DNA of 64,000 bases from Sphingomonadaceae bacterium (GCA_027533105.1 JAPZTW010000008.1:372001-436000); one strand, 5' to 3'. Shown: positions 1 through 9,372, counted from the first letter of the stretch. Numbers and translations: made by a program. The notes: generated by a model not told the origin, from the sequence alone.

Positions 1-517
1 CCAGGATCAGGTCGGCATTCTGGCCATTGGTGATATAGGTCTTCGACCCATTGATCACATAATGGTTGCCGTCCTTCTTCGCCGTGGTGCGCATGCCCTG
101 CAGGTCCGAACCGGTGCCCGGCTCGGTCATGGCGATGGCGGTGATCACCTCGCCCGAGACCAGTTTGGGCAGCCAGTGGCGCTTCTGCTCTTCCGAGCCA
201 TAGTTGACGATATAGCTGACGACGATGTCCGACTGCAGCGAGAAGCCGGTGGTCACCCCGCCATGATAGGCCGCCTCTTCGTCAACGATCGCGTTGTAGC
301 CGAAATCGAGGCCGAGACCGCCGTACTCCTCGGGCACGGTCGGGCACAGCAGGCCCAGTTCGCCCGCCTTGGGCCAGATCGACTTGGGGACGATGCCGTC
401 CTCGGCCCATTTCGCGCCGTGGGGCGCCACCTCTTCCTGCATGAAGCGGCGCACGGTCTGGCGGAAGGCTTCGTGGTCTTCGGTGTAGGCGGTGCGGGCG
501 AGCGAATCGAGCGACAT
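1..517 (-). CDS. Acyl-CoA dehydrogenase, N-terminal part (runs off window)
   Basis: FAD-dependent dehydrogenase that would introduce the alpha-beta double bond into an acyl-CoA during beta-oxidation. Only the first 172 codons are inside the window. They cover the N-terminal helical domain and the start of the beta domain. The conserved flavin-contact stretch AMTEPGTGSDLQG lies near residue 130, followed by ITNGQNADLI. The ATG at 517 is preceded by an AAGGAA ribosome site. The usher cluster ends about 100 bases upstream on the same strand, so this gene probably has its own promoter in that gap. The acyl chain-length class cannot be judged without the catalytic C-terminal domain. Confidence 0.93.
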   Translation of the reverse strand, partial: MSLDSLARTAYTEDHEAFRQTVRRFMQEEVAPHGAKWAEDGIVPKSIWPKAGELGLLCPTVPEEYGGLGLDFGYNAIVDEEAAYHGGVTTGFSLQSDIVVSYIVNYGSEEQKRHWLPKLVSGEVITAIAMTEPGTGSDLQGMRTTAKKDGNHYVINGSKTYITNGQNADLIL

Positions 518-615
518 GGCAATTCCTTTGGCTAGGTTGGCCCTTTGGCAAGGCGTGATTGCCCCAAATCTTGACGCTGCCCCGCGCCTCGGTCAACCGG
601 ATTTTAATCGCGCGA

Positions 616-3141
616 TTAAGGAGCCGCAGCGACCTGGGCCACAGCCAGCGCCTGCAGGCGGATCCGTCCCAACCGCAGCGAGGGATTGGCCCGGTCGATC
701 CGCAGCGCCTGGCCCAGATCCGCGCGCACGCCCAGCGTCGCCGCGCTGGCTGCGCCCAGCCGCAGGCGATAGTCGCCATAAGGCACGGCATCGAACAGCA
801 CATAGCCGTCGAAATCGCTCGCCACCTGGCGCACCACCCGGCCGGCCGGATCGGTCAGTTCGACCGTGACCCCTTCGCGCGGCTCGCCATCGGGGCCCAG
901 CAGGATCGCCTCGACCTCGCCAGTCGGAGCCAGCGGCAGGCTGATCTTCGCCGCAACGCCGGGGCGCGGCACGACCACGACGCCCGGGCCCTTGGGCTGG
1001 AGCAGCGGATCGGCCAGGCTGCCGGCGTCGATCGAGACCAGCACCGGCACATAGGGGGCGAGGCCATCGATCACGGCCCGGCCGGCCTGGTTGGTCGGCG
1101 CCTCGGAATGGCGGAAGCCGGCTTCGACCGAAACGCCCTCGACCACACTTTCATGGGCCTGGCGATAGCCATCGCCATTGTCGTCGCGGAATACCTCGAT
1201 CGCCGCCTGGCCGCTTTCGGCAAGGCGCTGGCGCGACATCCGCCAGCCGCCATCGACCGGGTCGGGGCCAAAGCTGAAGCCCAGCGTCAGCCCGACCGAC
1301 AGCCGGCCGCGATTGTCGGCCCGGCCTTCGGCGCGCAGGGCAAAGCGATCGAACTGGCGAACCCAGCCCAGCGCGTATTCGTGCCGCTTCGCACGGGTAT
1401 CGTGCTCATAGCCCAGCCGCAGGGTGGAGGACTTGCCAAGACCCGTTTCCGCCACGACCTGGGTGTTCTCCAGTCCGTGCTCGCTGCCGCTCAGCGCAAA
1501 GCGGGCACTGCCGCGCAGCCGCACCGGGCCGACCGCGGTGTTGCCGATCAGCGTCAGGCGCGAACCGAGGTCGCTGGCGGCCGAAGCCCAGCCCGGCCCG
1601 GTGGCCGTGCGGTGGGAGAGTTCAGCGGTCAGCGTGGTGCGGCGCAGCTGGACCGAGCCGCGCATTAACCATTCGGTAACCTTTGCCCCCTGGCGCGTGG
1701 CATAGTGCCGCACCCCGGCTTCGACCGGCAGACGCCAGGAACCCAGCTTCAGCCCGGTACCCAGGCGCAGGCTGTATTCGCGCCGCTGCTGGGCATCGAC
1801 CAGTTCGCTGTCAAACTCGCCATCGATCCACAGGACCTGCGCATCGTAGCGCAGCCCGCCCAGCCGACCGAGCGCCTGGGCGCGCAGGGCCCGGCCCGCG
1901 CCGAACTGCTGGGCGCCGGCCACTTCGAGCAGCATCCGGCCGAGCGAGCGCCGCAGCGTCGCTTCGGCATAATGGCGGCGTTGTCCGGCCAGCATCAGGC
2001 TTTGATACTCGATGCCGACCGTCGTCCTTCGGTCGATCCCGCGTTCCACGCCGACGCCCCAGCGCCAGCCGGTGTGCGGATCGGTGAAATTGCTGGTCAG
2101 GTCGATCAGATCGCGCCCGGCATCGACAATACCTGCCCAGTAGAGCGTCTTGCCCGCCGGAATGCTGTCGATCCCGACCGGCATCGACGAGCGCTCGCGC
2201 TTGATCTGTCCTTGCGGGCCGTACAGCACGACTTCGAAGTCGTTCTCGCCCCACAGCAGCTCGATATTGTCGAAGCGATAGCGCCCGTCGCCGCGATCGG
2301 CCTGGTAAGCGCGCAGTTCGCCGTTGCGATAGAGTTCGGCATCCCAACCGGCTGGCATGGTACCGGCCAGCGAAGTGACGCCAAAGCGTCCCGGCCGGTT
2401 GAGTGGCTGGTTGGAGACGAAAGCCCCGCGGCCATAGGCGGTCTGCCCGGTCAGGGCGCCGCGAACGGTCTCGACATCGCCCAGCGCCACCTGCGTTGCC
2501 CGCAGCGGTCCCAGAAGTTCAGCCGAAGGATCGTTGCGGAACAGCTTGAGCCGCAGCGAATCCGCCCCGGCATTGCTGTTGCCCGCAAGACGGGCGGTGT
2601 AGCTCATCCCAAGGGCTTCGCCGGCGGCCAGGGCCTCGAACTGGACACTGGCCCCGCCCTGCCGGGCCCACTGGGCCTGGACCTGGACATCGACCGACGG
2701 CATCCGCCAGCCCTGATAGGGCAGCTGGGCCTGCGGCAGCCTGGCCAGATCGAATTCGGCCATGCGCGGTTCGCGAAGTCGCGCCGCGCGACTCTTGCGC
2801 TCAATCGCTTCGAGGAACGGCAGCTTGCGATCGGATTCGAGCACGACCGCCAGGTTCGAAAGATCGGCCCGGAAGCGAACCCCCATCCAGCCGGACAGCG
2901 CCTTCAGATCGACGCACCAGCCCTCAGGCGTATCGTGGACGGCTCCGGCGGCGAGCGCGCGGTTGCCGTTCATGGTTTGTACCGTATTTGAATCGCGATC
3001 GAGGACGAAGCGCTGATCCTCGGCGAAGAGCCAACCAGTTGCGCGGCGCGACTTCTTGTCAAGTCGCACCGGCAGGTCGAGCGCCTGGATGAGGTCGGCC
3101 AGATCGACGCAGACCCCGGCCGGGATCTGATAGCCGCGCAT
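616..3141 (-). CDS. Outer-membrane usher of a chaperone-usher system (signal peptide cut off by an amber codon)
   Basis: Beta-barrel usher that would accept chaperone-subunit complexes in the periplasm and assemble a surface fibre. The 841-codon frame begins MRGYQIPAGVCVDLADL and holds the usher hallmarks LYRNGELRAYQADRGDGRYRF and a WGENDFEVVLYGPQG segment near its first third. Beta-barrel sequence follows, and the last 200 residues have an EVFRDDNGDGYR calcium-loop-like motif and carboxypeptidase-regulatory-like repeats. The length fits the family. The frame stays open upstream to a TAG at 3226-3228, and before that TAG lies a perfect signal peptide starting at ATG 3318. As written, the product starting at 3141 lacks an export signal, so the gene is either a recent pseudogene or carries a base error. 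It is the last gene of the cluster, 37 bases after the chaperone. Confidence 0.8.
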   Translation of the reverse strand: MRGYQIPAGVCVDLADLIQALDLPVRLDKKSRRATGWLFAEDQRFVLDRDSNTVQTMNGNRALAAGAVHDTPEGWCVDLKALSGWMGVRFRADLSNLAVVLESDRKLPFLEAIERKSRAARLREPRMAEFDLARLPQAQLPYQGWRMPSVDVQVQAQWARQGGASVQFEALAAGEALGMSYTARLAGNSNAGADSLRLKLFRNDPSAELLGPLRATQVALGDVETVRGALTGQTAYGRGAFVSNQPLNRPGRFGVTSLAGTMPAGWDAELYRNGELRAYQADRGDGRYRFDNIELLWGENDFEVVLYGPQGQIKRERSSMPVGIDSIPAGKTLYWAGIVDAGRDLIDLTSNFTDPHTGWRWGVGVERGIDRRTTVGIEYQSLMLAGQRRHYAEATLRRSLGRMLLEVAGAQQFGAGRALRAQALGRLGGLRYDAQVLWIDGEFDSELVDAQQRREYSLRLGTGLKLGSWRLPVEAGVRHYATRQGAKVTEWLMRGSVQLRRTTLTAELSHRTATGPGWASAASDLGSRLTLIGNTAVGPVRLRGSARFALSGSEHGLENTQVVAETGLGKSSTLRLGYEHDTRAKRHEYALGWVRQFDRFALRAEGRADNRGRLSVGLTLGFSFGPDPVDGGWRMSRQRLAESGQAAIEVFRDDNGDGYRQAHESVVEGVSVEAGFRHSEAPTNQAGRAVIDGLAPYVPVLVSIDAGSLADPLLQPKGPGVVVVPRPGVAAKISLPLAPTGEVEAILLGPDGEPREGVTVELTDPAGRVVRQVASDFDGYVLFDAVPYGDYRLRLGAASAATLGVRADLGQALRIDRANPSLRLGRIRLQALAVAQVAAAP

Positions 3142-3228
3142 CGGTTCGCCCAGCTTGTAATGGCCGCTGCGCAGTTCAAGAATCAGCGAATCCTCGTCAC
3201 TGGCAGTCCACCCGGCCCCGTTGGCCTA

Positions 3229-3318
3229 GGCCTGGGCTGGCGCGCTGCCCACCCCAACGCCAAGCGCCGCCCCGAACAGGGCGGCGACCAGGCGCAGCGG
3301 TGGGAGGCGATGCCTCAT
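3229..3318 (-). pseudogene. Detached signal-peptide start of the usher gene, ended by TAG at 3226-3228
   Basis: The 30 codons from ATG 3318 encode MRHRLPPLRLVAALFGAALG and continue to a consensus AQA signal-peptidase site. They are directly followed by TAG and then, in the same frame, by ANGAGWTASDEDSLILEL and the usher open frame. The distance from 3318 to the internal ATG at 3141 is exactly 59 codons. A single C-to-T change (CAG to TAG) would explain the stop. Seen directly in the sequence; whether it is real or an assembly error cannot be told here. Confidence 0.8.
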
Positions 3319-3355
3319 GACGTCAAATGTCCGATTCTGTCTGGTTATGAAGGAT

Positions 3356-4186
3356 TTACTGGATCGCGCTGGTGACTTCGGCGATCAGCTGCCCGCCGTT
3401 TTCGGGCATTTCGCGATATTCTATACGCACCGGACCCTTGAGCTTGCCCAGCTGGTCGGCTGACAGCGGGATCTTCACCGTGCGGCCCTCGACCTCGGGA
3501 TAGATCGCGATGCCCTTGATCTGGAAAACCTGCTCGCTGCCACGCTTGCCCAGGATCTCGCCAAAGACCGAGCGCTGGCCGGTACGGCGCATGTCGAGTT
3601 CAAGCACCGTGTTGGTCGCGGTGCGGACCAGGCGGGGGTTGGCGATCGTCGCCCCGGCATCGAGCCGACCCTTGCGGATGAAGACCGGGATGGTGATGCC
3701 ATAGATCGGGGTGAGCCGGATCGAGAGCTGACCAGCCGCGGCCTGTTCCTGCGCCGCTTCGGGCGAAAGCGCCGGCGGCACGGCCCGGAAGCTCATGTGC
3801 ACGCGGTATTCGCCATCCGGCAGTTCGGGCGCGGGTCGCGCGCTGAGCCGGATCGACTGGGGCTGGCCGGGCAGCAGGGTGATTCGCCGGGGGGCATAGC
3901 GCAGCATCTCGAGCGCCGCCTTCTCGGTGGCATTGGCCTCGGCCTCGGTGACGTCGGCAAAGTTGCCGTCCGCTTCCATCCGGCGCAGCTCGACCCCGAT
4001 GCGATAGGTGGCCGGCTGGCTGCCGATATTGCTCAGGACGACTTCGGCATTACCGCCACCATTCAGCACGACCCGCGTCGGCGCGACCAGCAGGTCGCCC
4101 TGCGCAGCGGCCGGCGTGGCCACAGTCGCAGCAGCAATCGTGCCCAGGCCAAGCGCCAGGCGGTTCAGCGAATTGGTGAAGATCAT
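3356..4186 (-). CDS. Periplasmic PapD-like fimbrial chaperone
   Basis: Periplasmic chaperone that would cap subunits by donor-strand complementation and deliver them to the usher encoded next to it. The 276-residue product starts with a signal peptide ending TPAAAQG near residue 30. It is followed by an immunoglobulin-like domain opening LLVAPTRVVLNGGGNAEVVL, with YRIGVELRRM and a LLPGQPQSIRLSARP edge typical of the first PapD domain, then a second beta domain ending IEYREMPENGGQL. It sits 37 bases before the usher, so the two are likely co-transcribed. A 200-base gap with a terminator separates it from the upstream DUF4402 gene, so expression may fall off between subunit and assembly genes. 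Confidence 0.88.
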   Translation of the reverse strand: MIFTNSLNRLALGLGTIAAATVATPAAAQGDLLVAPTRVVLNGGGNAEVVLSNIGSQPATYRIGVELRRMEADGNFADVTEAEANATEKAALEMLRYAPRRITLLPGQPQSIRLSARPAPELPDGEYRVHMSFRAVPPALSPEAAQEQAAAGQLSIRLTPIYGITIPVFIRKGRLDAGATIANPRLVRTATNTVLELDMRRTGQRSVFGEILGKRGSEQVFQIKGIAIYPEVEGRTVKIPLSADQLGKLKGPVRIEYREMPENGGQLIAEVTSAIQ

Positions 4187-4308
4187 GTCCAGCAGGTTCC
4201 CGTATTCCTTGACCGGAGCCTGTCTCGCGCTCCGGGTGTTCCCGTAGGTGTTAGGAAAACAGGGTTAACATCCCGCTAAGCATGATGCGGGCCGGGACCA
4301 AAAGCGAA

Positions 4309-4339
4309 GGGCCGCATCAGCGTCTGGCTGATGCGGCCC
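4309..4339 (-). terminator. Terminator-like hairpin after the DUF4402 gene
   Basis: Perfect 13-base arms GGGCCGCATCAGC (4309-4321) and GCTGATGCGGCCC (4327-4339) with a 5-base loop. Read on the minus strand the stem is followed by TTCGCTTTT. It would partly or fully end transcription between the DUF4402 gene and the chaperone gene. Confidence 0.75.
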
Positions 4340-4386
4340 CTGGTCTCCCGCCTCCGCCCCGATGGAGCGGATCCGGTTATCGCAAC

Positions 4387-4911
4387 TTACTGGTATTCAA
4401 CCGAAACGTCGAAGGTCCCGCTGTACAGGCCCGAGGCCTGGCCCGAGCCAACGGTCAGCGTGCCGCCGACATTGAAGGTGGCCGAACCGGTCGAGGGGCT
4501 CAGCTGGAACGAACCGCCCGGGTTCGAGTTGAAGCCGGCCAGCGACATCGAGGGAGCCGGACCAGCGCCGGTCCAGCCCTGCAGGCTCAGCGTGGCAGCC
4601 GAGGTCGGCAGGCTGACGACAACCGAAGCGCCATTGGTGCCGGTCACGGTGAAGCCGGCCGGAGCGCGGGTGCCGGTCGAGACCAGCGAACCCGTCGAAG
4701 CGACGGTGCCATCGGCGTTGACGGTCACGCTGCCACCGGTGTTGGCGGCAATCTGGCCGAAATTCAGGGCCGAATCGGCCGAGACCGTCAGCGTGCTGAG
4801 CACTTCCGCCGTGGCGGTGGCGGTGGCCGAAGTGGCCGCGTGAGCGACCGAACCAAACGAAGCGGCGCTGATCACGGCACCGACAAGAGCGAGACGAAGC
4901 GAATTACGCAT
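4387..4911 (-). CDS. DUF4402-type secreted protein, probable fibre subunit
   Basis: Small exported beta-rich protein of 174 residues: a signal peptide ending GSVAHA, then a Thr/Ala/Val-rich body with LTVSADSALNFGQIAANTGG and VTVNADGTVASTG, which is the pattern of DUF4402 proteins. These sit beside chaperone-usher genes and are thought to be the polymerised subunit. The start at 4911 is chosen because GGAAGGGA lies about ten bases upstream and the next codons form a clean signal peptide; the longer frame to 5076 adds an implausible leader. First gene of the leftward cluster. Its 5' leader contains a CCGCCC/GGGCGG hairpin at 4957-4973. The subunit role is inferred from context. Confidence 0.82.
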   Translation of the reverse strand: MRNSLRLALVGAVISAASFGSVAHAATSATATATAEVLSTLTVSADSALNFGQIAANTGGSVTVNADGTVASTGSLVSTGTRAPAGFTVTGTNGASVVVSLPTSAATLSLQGWTGAGPAPSMSLAGFNSNPGGSFQLSPSTGSATFNVGGTLTVGSGQASGLYSGTFDVSVEYQ

Positions 4912-5095
4912 GTGAACTGTATCCCTTCCAAGCAATCTACAAACAGCGCCAGAACGCCGCCCCGAACGGGCGGTTTGCCCCCATTCGCAAGCACCTATGT
5001 AAATATGCGGAGTTGTGGGATTATTTTGCGGTATGGTTAACGGATGGCCGGAAGATGTTAAGGATTTGCCCGGCAAAACACCTAACCCTGACTGC

Positions 5096-6064
5096 TTATA
5101 TACCGCCGCCGGTCAACCGCTGACAGATCAGGTCGAGCTGGTCGAGCGTGCGGTAACGAATCGTCACCGCGCCTGACCGCGGATCGGCATCGGTGTTGAT
5201 TCGCACCGACAGCCCGAGGAACTCCTCGAGGTGGCTCTGCACCGCAGCGATATCGGCCGAGCTGGCCGAATCGCGCTCACTGCGGGCCCGGCGCGGCGCG
5301 CTGGTGCCAGTGGTCTTGCGGCGAGCCAGTCGCTCCACCTCGCGAACCGACAGCTGCTTGCTCACCGCCTGCTCAGCTAGGGCGGCCGCATCCTCCACCC
5401 CGACCAGGGCGCGGGCGTGGCCCATCGAGAGCTTGCCCGTCTCGACCAGCGCGACAACTCTGTCCGGCAGGCTCAACAGGCGCTGCAGGTTGGCAACATG
5501 GCTGCGGCTCTTGTCGACCAGGCGCGCGATCTCGGCCTGGGTCAACCCATCATGCTCGGCCAGGCGGTGATAGGCCCGCGCTTCCTCAATGGGGTTGAGA
5601 TCCTCGCGCTGAAGGTTTTCGATCAGCGCCAGCGCGGTGACCTCGCGTTCATCGAGATCACGAACTATCGCCGGAATTTCATGGATTTGTGCGCGCTGAG
5701 CGGCGCGCCAACGGCGTTCACCCGCCACCAGCCGCCAGCGACCGGCCCCGTATGGCGTGACGATCACCGGCTGGATCACCCCGCGCTGGCCGATCGAGGC
5801 AGCGAGTTCATCCAGCGCGGCCTCGTCGAAATGGCGCCGCGGCTGGTCGGGATGGGGCACGATATCGGCTACGGCCAGCATGGCCAGCCCTTCGCGCGGT
5901 GCGGCACTGCCACCCGGCACAGTCACCGCAGCCGGATTGACCAGCGGCTCCTCACGGCGGCTGTCACCCAGCAAGGCACCGAGCCCGCGCCCCAGCGCGG
6001 GTGGCTTCTTGCGTGCACCCGCTGCCGGGGGAACCGAAATGCGGATGATCTCGTCGTCGCTCAT
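5096..6064 (-). CDS. parB: Chromosome partitioning protein ParB
   Basis: DNA-sliding CTPase clamp that loads at parS sites and spreads to form the origin-proximal segregation complex. The 322-residue protein has the N-terminal ParA-interaction box GRGLGALLG (near residues 24-32), the CTP-binding motif GERRWRAAQRA (near 115), and a helix-turn-helix LTQAEIARLVDKSRSHVANL (about 170-190) for parS recognition. The C-terminal part is the dimerisation domain. Its ATG overlaps the end of parA in an ATGA junction, so the two are translationally coupled. Three parS palindromes lie 0.8-3.3 kb upstream. Confidence 0.97.
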   Translation of the reverse strand: MSDDEIIRISVPPAAGARKKPPALGRGLGALLGDSRREEPLVNPAAVTVPGGSAAPREGLAMLAVADIVPHPDQPRRHFDEAALDELAASIGQRGVIQPVIVTPYGAGRWRLVAGERRWRAAQRAQIHEIPAIVRDLDEREVTALALIENLQREDLNPIEEARAYHRLAEHDGLTQAEIARLVDKSRSHVANLQRLLSLPDRVVALVETGKLSMGHARALVGVEDAAALAEQAVSKQLSVREVERLARRKTTGTSAPRRARSERDSASSADIAAVQSHLEEFLGLSVRINTDADPRSGAVTIRYRTLDQLDLICQRLTGGGI

Positions 6065-6837
6065 GCGGCTTTCCTTGCTTCGGGCAGGCGGGCAATCAGT
6101 TCGCGGGCCAGGGCCATGTAGGCGCGGCTGCCGGCGCAGGAATGGTCATAGACCAGCGCGGGCAAGCCATGGCTCGGTGCTTCCGACAGGCGGACATTGC
6201 GCGGAATCACCGCGTCGAACACCAGCGGCCCCAGGCACGAGCGAACATCGTCCGCCACCTGGTCGGTCAGGCGGTTGCGGCGATCGAACATGGTCAGGGC
6301 AACACCGATAATGCCGAGGTCCGGATTGAACCGCTGCTGCACCTGTTCGACCGTGCGAAGCAGCTGGCTCAGCCCCTCCAGCGCGAAAAACTCGCACTGC
6401 AACGGCACCAGCAGGGTATCGGCCGCACAGAGCGCATTGAGCGTCAACAGGCCCAGCGAGGGCGGGCAGTCGATCAGGCAGATATCGTGGCCCACGTCCT
6501 GGGCCAGGGCAGCAGCCAGCCGCTCGGTCCGGTTCTCGACAGCAACCAGCTCAACCTCGGCGCCAGACAGGTCGACCGTGGCCGGAACAATGTCCAGGCC
6601 AGGAATCCGCGTTGGCGAAACGCATTCGCGCAGCGGCAGCTGATCGACCAGCAGATCATAGGTCGAGCGTTCGCGCTGATCGACGCCGATTCCGATCCCG
6701 GTCGAGGCATTGCCCTGGGGATCAAGGTCGATCAGCAGCACCTTCGAGCCGGTTGCCGCCAGGGCCGTGGCCAGGTTGATCGCCGTGGTGGTCTTGCCCA
6801 CTCCGCCCTTCTGGTTGGCGATCGCCATGCGAATCAC
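6061..6837 (-). CDS. parA: Chromosome partitioning ATPase ParA
   Basis: Nucleoid-bound Walker ATPase that moves ParB-parS complexes to the poles. The protein has 258 residues and begins [20 protein letters not shown], which contains the deviant Walker A lysine motif. It then has LIDLDPQGNASTGIG (about 36-50) and the Walker B-like CLIDCPPSLGLL. Length is normal for chromosomal ParA/Soj. It overlaps rsmG by four bases at its 5' end and parB by four at its 3' end, inside the conserved mnmG-rsmG-parA-parB order. Confidence 0.97.
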   Translation of the reverse strand: MIRMAIANQKGGVGKTTTAINLATALAATGSKVLLIDLDPQGNASTGIGIGVDQRERSTYDLLVDQLPLRECVSPTRIPGLDIVPATVDLSGAEVELVAVENRTERLAAALAQDVGHDICLIDCPPSLGLLTLNALCAADTLLVPLQCEFFALEGLSQLLRTVEQVQQRFNPDLGIIGVALTMFDRRNRLTDQVADDVRSCLGPLVFDAVIPRNVRLSEAPSHGLPALVYDHSCAGSRAYMALARELIARLPEARKAA

Positions 6838-7475
6838 GGTTTTCTTCCTTTCGGCCCCAAGAGCTGCCCGACAATCAAGCCGGCATCAGTATCGGTGAGC
6901 GATTGTTCCACGTGGAACAGATGATTCCACCGATTCAGTTCTAGCAGTTCCTGCTGCGCCGAACGCCCCTTGGGCAACAGATAAAGCGTGTCCTTTGTGG
7001 AAAATCGTGCGGATAGCTCGAGCAATCTGGGTAGCGGTGCGAAGGCCCGTGCCGAAATGACGCGAAAACTGCGGCTCGGCACCAGTTCAAGCCGCGATCC
7101 GATCACGCTCGCCTGCTCCAGACCCAGCGCCAACCGCGCCCGCTCGAGCCATTCAACCCGCCGCGCCCGCGATTCGACCATCACCACCTCGCATTCCGGG
7201 CGCAGCGCGGCAATCACCAGGCCGGGAAAGCCCGCGCCCGTGCCAAGGTCGAGCCAGGGTGAGGATGTTTCACGTGGAACATGGGCCAGCAATTGCGCCG
7301 AATCTACGATATGGCGCTGCCACACCACGGGGAGGCTCGCGGCCGCCACCAGGTTCTGCCGGGTGTTCTCTTCAGCCAGGAGGGCGATCAGGCGATCGAT
7401 CCGCTCAGCCGCGAGCGCATCCCATTCGGGCCGAGCCGCCAGCCAGGCTTGCGCCGCTGCCTCGCTGTCGATCAT
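6834..7475 (-). CDS. rsmG: 16S rRNA m7G527 methyltransferase RsmG (GidB)
   Basis: SAM-dependent methyltransferase that modifies G527 of 16S rRNA. The 213-residue sequence shows the Rossmann motif [20 protein letters not shown] (about 95-114) followed by [15 protein letters not shown], the usual RsmG signature. The ATG at 7475 overlaps the mnmG stop and the stop overlaps the parA start, so it is in the middle of a tightly packed operon. The coding sequence carries two parS palindromes, at 6904 and 7266, which fix the local amino acids as LFHVEQ and HVPRET. Confidence 0.97.
   Translation of the reverse strand: MIDSEAAAQAWLAARPEWDALAAERIDRLIALLAEENTRQNLVAAASLPVVWQRHIVDSAQLLAHVPRETSSPWLDLGTGAGFPGLVIAALRPECEVVMVESRARRVEWLERARLALGLEQASVIGSRLELVPSRSFRVISARAFAPLPRLLELSARFSTKDTLYLLPKGRSAQQELLELNRWNHLFHVEQSLTDTDAGLIVGQLLGPKGRKP
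6904..6919. promoter_or_regulatory. parS site 1 (ParB loading site)
   Basis: TGTTCCACGTGGAACA is a perfect 16-base palindrome matching the universal chromosomal parS consensus. It is within the 3' end of rsmG, immediately upstream of parAB and about 10 kb from the proposed origin. Confidence 0.92.
7266..7281. promoter_or_regulatory. parS site 2 (ParB loading site)
   Basis: TGTTTCACGTGGAACA matches parS with one asymmetric arm base, combining the TTTCAC and GGAAC variants. It is inside rsmG, 362 bases from site 1. Confidence 0.9.
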
Positions 7476-9328
7476 GCCGCAATATCGCTGCGACGGCGGG
7501 CATGGACCAGCAGCGCCGCCAGCGCCGCCGGGGTAATACCGGGAATCCGCCCTGCCGCCGCCAGCGTGGCCGGGCGCGCCTTGGACAGGCGTTCAACCAT
7601 CTCACGCGATAGCCCCGGGATCGCCGCATAGGGGAAGTCGTCGCCCAACGGCAGCGCCTCGCCCGCCCGCAGATCGGCCAGCTCGTTCTCCTGCCGGGCC
7701 AGATAGGGCGCATAAGCGGCATCCTCGGCCAATTCGGCGGCAAGATCGGGATCGATTGCCACAGCCTCACCCAGCCAGGGTTCCAGCGCTGCAAGATCGA
7801 TCCCGCCAAACCGCAGCCATTCGCGCATCGCCAGGCGCCCGACATCAGCCCGCACCGGCAATCCGGCCTGAACCAGTTCGTGCCCGGTCGCCGTCTGATC
7901 AAGCGCCGCGCCTATGGTTTCCCGCGCTTCCTCGCGCCGCGCGAACCATTCGGCGCGCTCCGAGCCGATGCAGCCCGCTGCCAGCGCCAATGGGGTCAGG
8001 CGCGTCGAGGCATTGTTGGCGCGCAGACGGAGCCGGTACTCCGCCCGGGCCGTCAGCATCCGGTAGGGCTCACTCACCCCATGCAGGGTCAGATCGTCGA
8101 TCATCACCGCCATGTAACTGTTGGCCCGATCGAGCGCGATCGGCGCGCGGCCGAGCACTTCGGCTGCGGCCTGCATCCCGGCGACCAACCCCTGCGCCGC
8201 GGCCTCCTCATAGCCGGTCGTACCATTGATCTGCCCCGCACAGTACAGCCCGGGCAGATCGCGCAGTTCCAGGCTGGGGCGCAGGGCGCGTGGATCGATG
8301 TGGTCGTATTCAACGGCATAGCCCGGCACGACCATCTCCACACCTTCAAGCCCCTCCATGGTCCGCAGCATCGCCAACTGGACATCGGCTGGCAGCGAGG
8401 TGGAAATGCCATTGGGATAGACCAGATGGGTATCAAGGCCCTCCGGCTCCAGGAACACCTGGTGCCCGTCGCGATCACCGAAGCGGTGGATCTTGTCCTC
8501 GATCGAGGGGCAGTAACGCGGCCCCTGGGCACCGATGGCGCCCGAGAACAGCGGTGAGCGGTGCAGGTTGGCGCGGATTACATCGTGACTGCGGGCATTG
8601 GTGCGCGTGATCGCGCAGAATACCTGTGGCAGCACCCGGCCCGGTCCCAGTGCCGACATGGCCCAGGGCTCGACATCCGACGGCTGTTCTTCGAGCCGCG
8701 CCCAGTCGATTGTCCGCCCGTCGAGGCGCGGTGGCGTGCCGGTTTTCAGGCGCGCCATCGGCAGCGCGGCTTCGCGGAGCTGTTCGGCCAGGCGCTGGGC
8801 CGAAGCCTCGCCAATCCGGCCGCCGACGATCCGCTCCTCACCCCGGAACAGCACCCCGCCCAGGAACGTGCCGGTACACAGCACCACGGCCCGCGCGGCC
8901 AGTGTCGTGCCATCGGCCAGGTCGATCCCGGTAACGCGCGAACCACTAAGCCGCAGCGCTGCCGCCTCACCCCGGATCAGCGTCAGCGGACCTTGCCGGC
9001 CAAGCAGGTGCTGCACCGCGGCCTTGAACCGCTTGCGGTCAGCCTGGACGCGCGGCCCCTGGACTGCGCTGCCCTTCGAGCGATTGAGCATCCGGTAATG
9101 GATGGCCCCGGCATCGGCAGCCCGGGCGATGATCCCGTCGCAGGCATCAACCTCGCGCACCAGGTGACCCTTGCCCAGCCCGCCGATTGCCGGATTGCAG
9201 CTCATCGCGCCGATCGCGTCGAGATCGAAGCTGACCAGCGCGGTGCGCGCGCCCATCCGCGCCGCAACTGCCGCTGCCTCAACCCCGGCGTGCCCGCCGC
9301 CCACCACGATGATGTCAAACTGATCCAT
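7472..9328 (-). CDS. mnmG: tRNA uridine-5-carboxymethylaminomethyl modification enzyme MnmG (GidA)
   Basis: FAD enzyme that works with MnmE to place the cmnm5 group on wobble U34 of tRNA. The protein has 618 residues, the usual length. It has the FAD dinucleotide motif [19 protein letters not shown] near residue 8, [20 protein letters not shown] (about 43-62), and the second GidA signature [17 protein letters not shown] near residue 370. The C-terminal helical domain ends in an RRRSDIAA tail. It overlaps rsmG by four bases. A parS site is in the 44-base gap between it and mnmE, its partner gene. Confidence 0.97.
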   Translation of the reverse strand: MDQFDIIVVGGGHAGVEAAAVAARMGARTALVSFDLDAIGAMSCNPAIGGLGKGHLVREVDACDGIIARAADAGAIHYRMLNRSKGSAVQGPRVQADRKRFKAAVQHLLGRQGPLTLIRGEAAALRLSGSRVTGIDLADGTTLAARAVVLCTGTFLGGVLFRGEERIVGGRIGEASAQRLAEQLREAALPMARLKTGTPPRLDGRTIDWARLEEQPSDVEPWAMSALGPGRVLPQVFCAITRTNARSHDVIRANLHRSPLFSGAIGAQGPRYCPSIEDKIHRFGDRDGHQVFLEPEGLDTHLVYPNGISTSLPADVQLAMLRTMEGLEGVEMVVPGYAVEYDHIDPRALRPSLELRDLPGLYCAGQINGTTGYEEAAAQGLVAGMQAAAEVLGRAPIALDRANSYMAVMIDDLTLHGVSEPYRMLTARAEYRLRLRANNASTRLTPLALAAGCIGSERAEWFARREEARETIGAALDQTATGHELVQAGLPVRADVGRLAMREWLRFGGIDLAALEPWLGEAVAIDPDLAAELAEDAAYAPYLARQENELADLRAGEALPLGDDFPYAAIPGLSREMVERLSKARPATLAAAGRIPGITPAALAALLVHARRRSDIAA

Positions 9329-9354
9329 GTGCCGGGCGGCCTTTACCCCAGCGA

Positions 9355-9370
9355 TGTTCCACGTGGAACA
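9355..9370. promoter_or_regulatory. parS site 3 (ParB loading site)
   Basis: TGTTCCACGTGGAACA is identical to site 1 and perfectly palindromic. It lies in the short gap between the mnmE stop (9373) and the mnmG start (9328). Confidence 0.92.
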
Positions 9371-9372
9371 GG

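Noticed and set aside
4985..5070. TTAAC words upstream of the DUF4402 gene as a CtrA site
   Set aside because: The second half site has two mismatches or wrong spacing.
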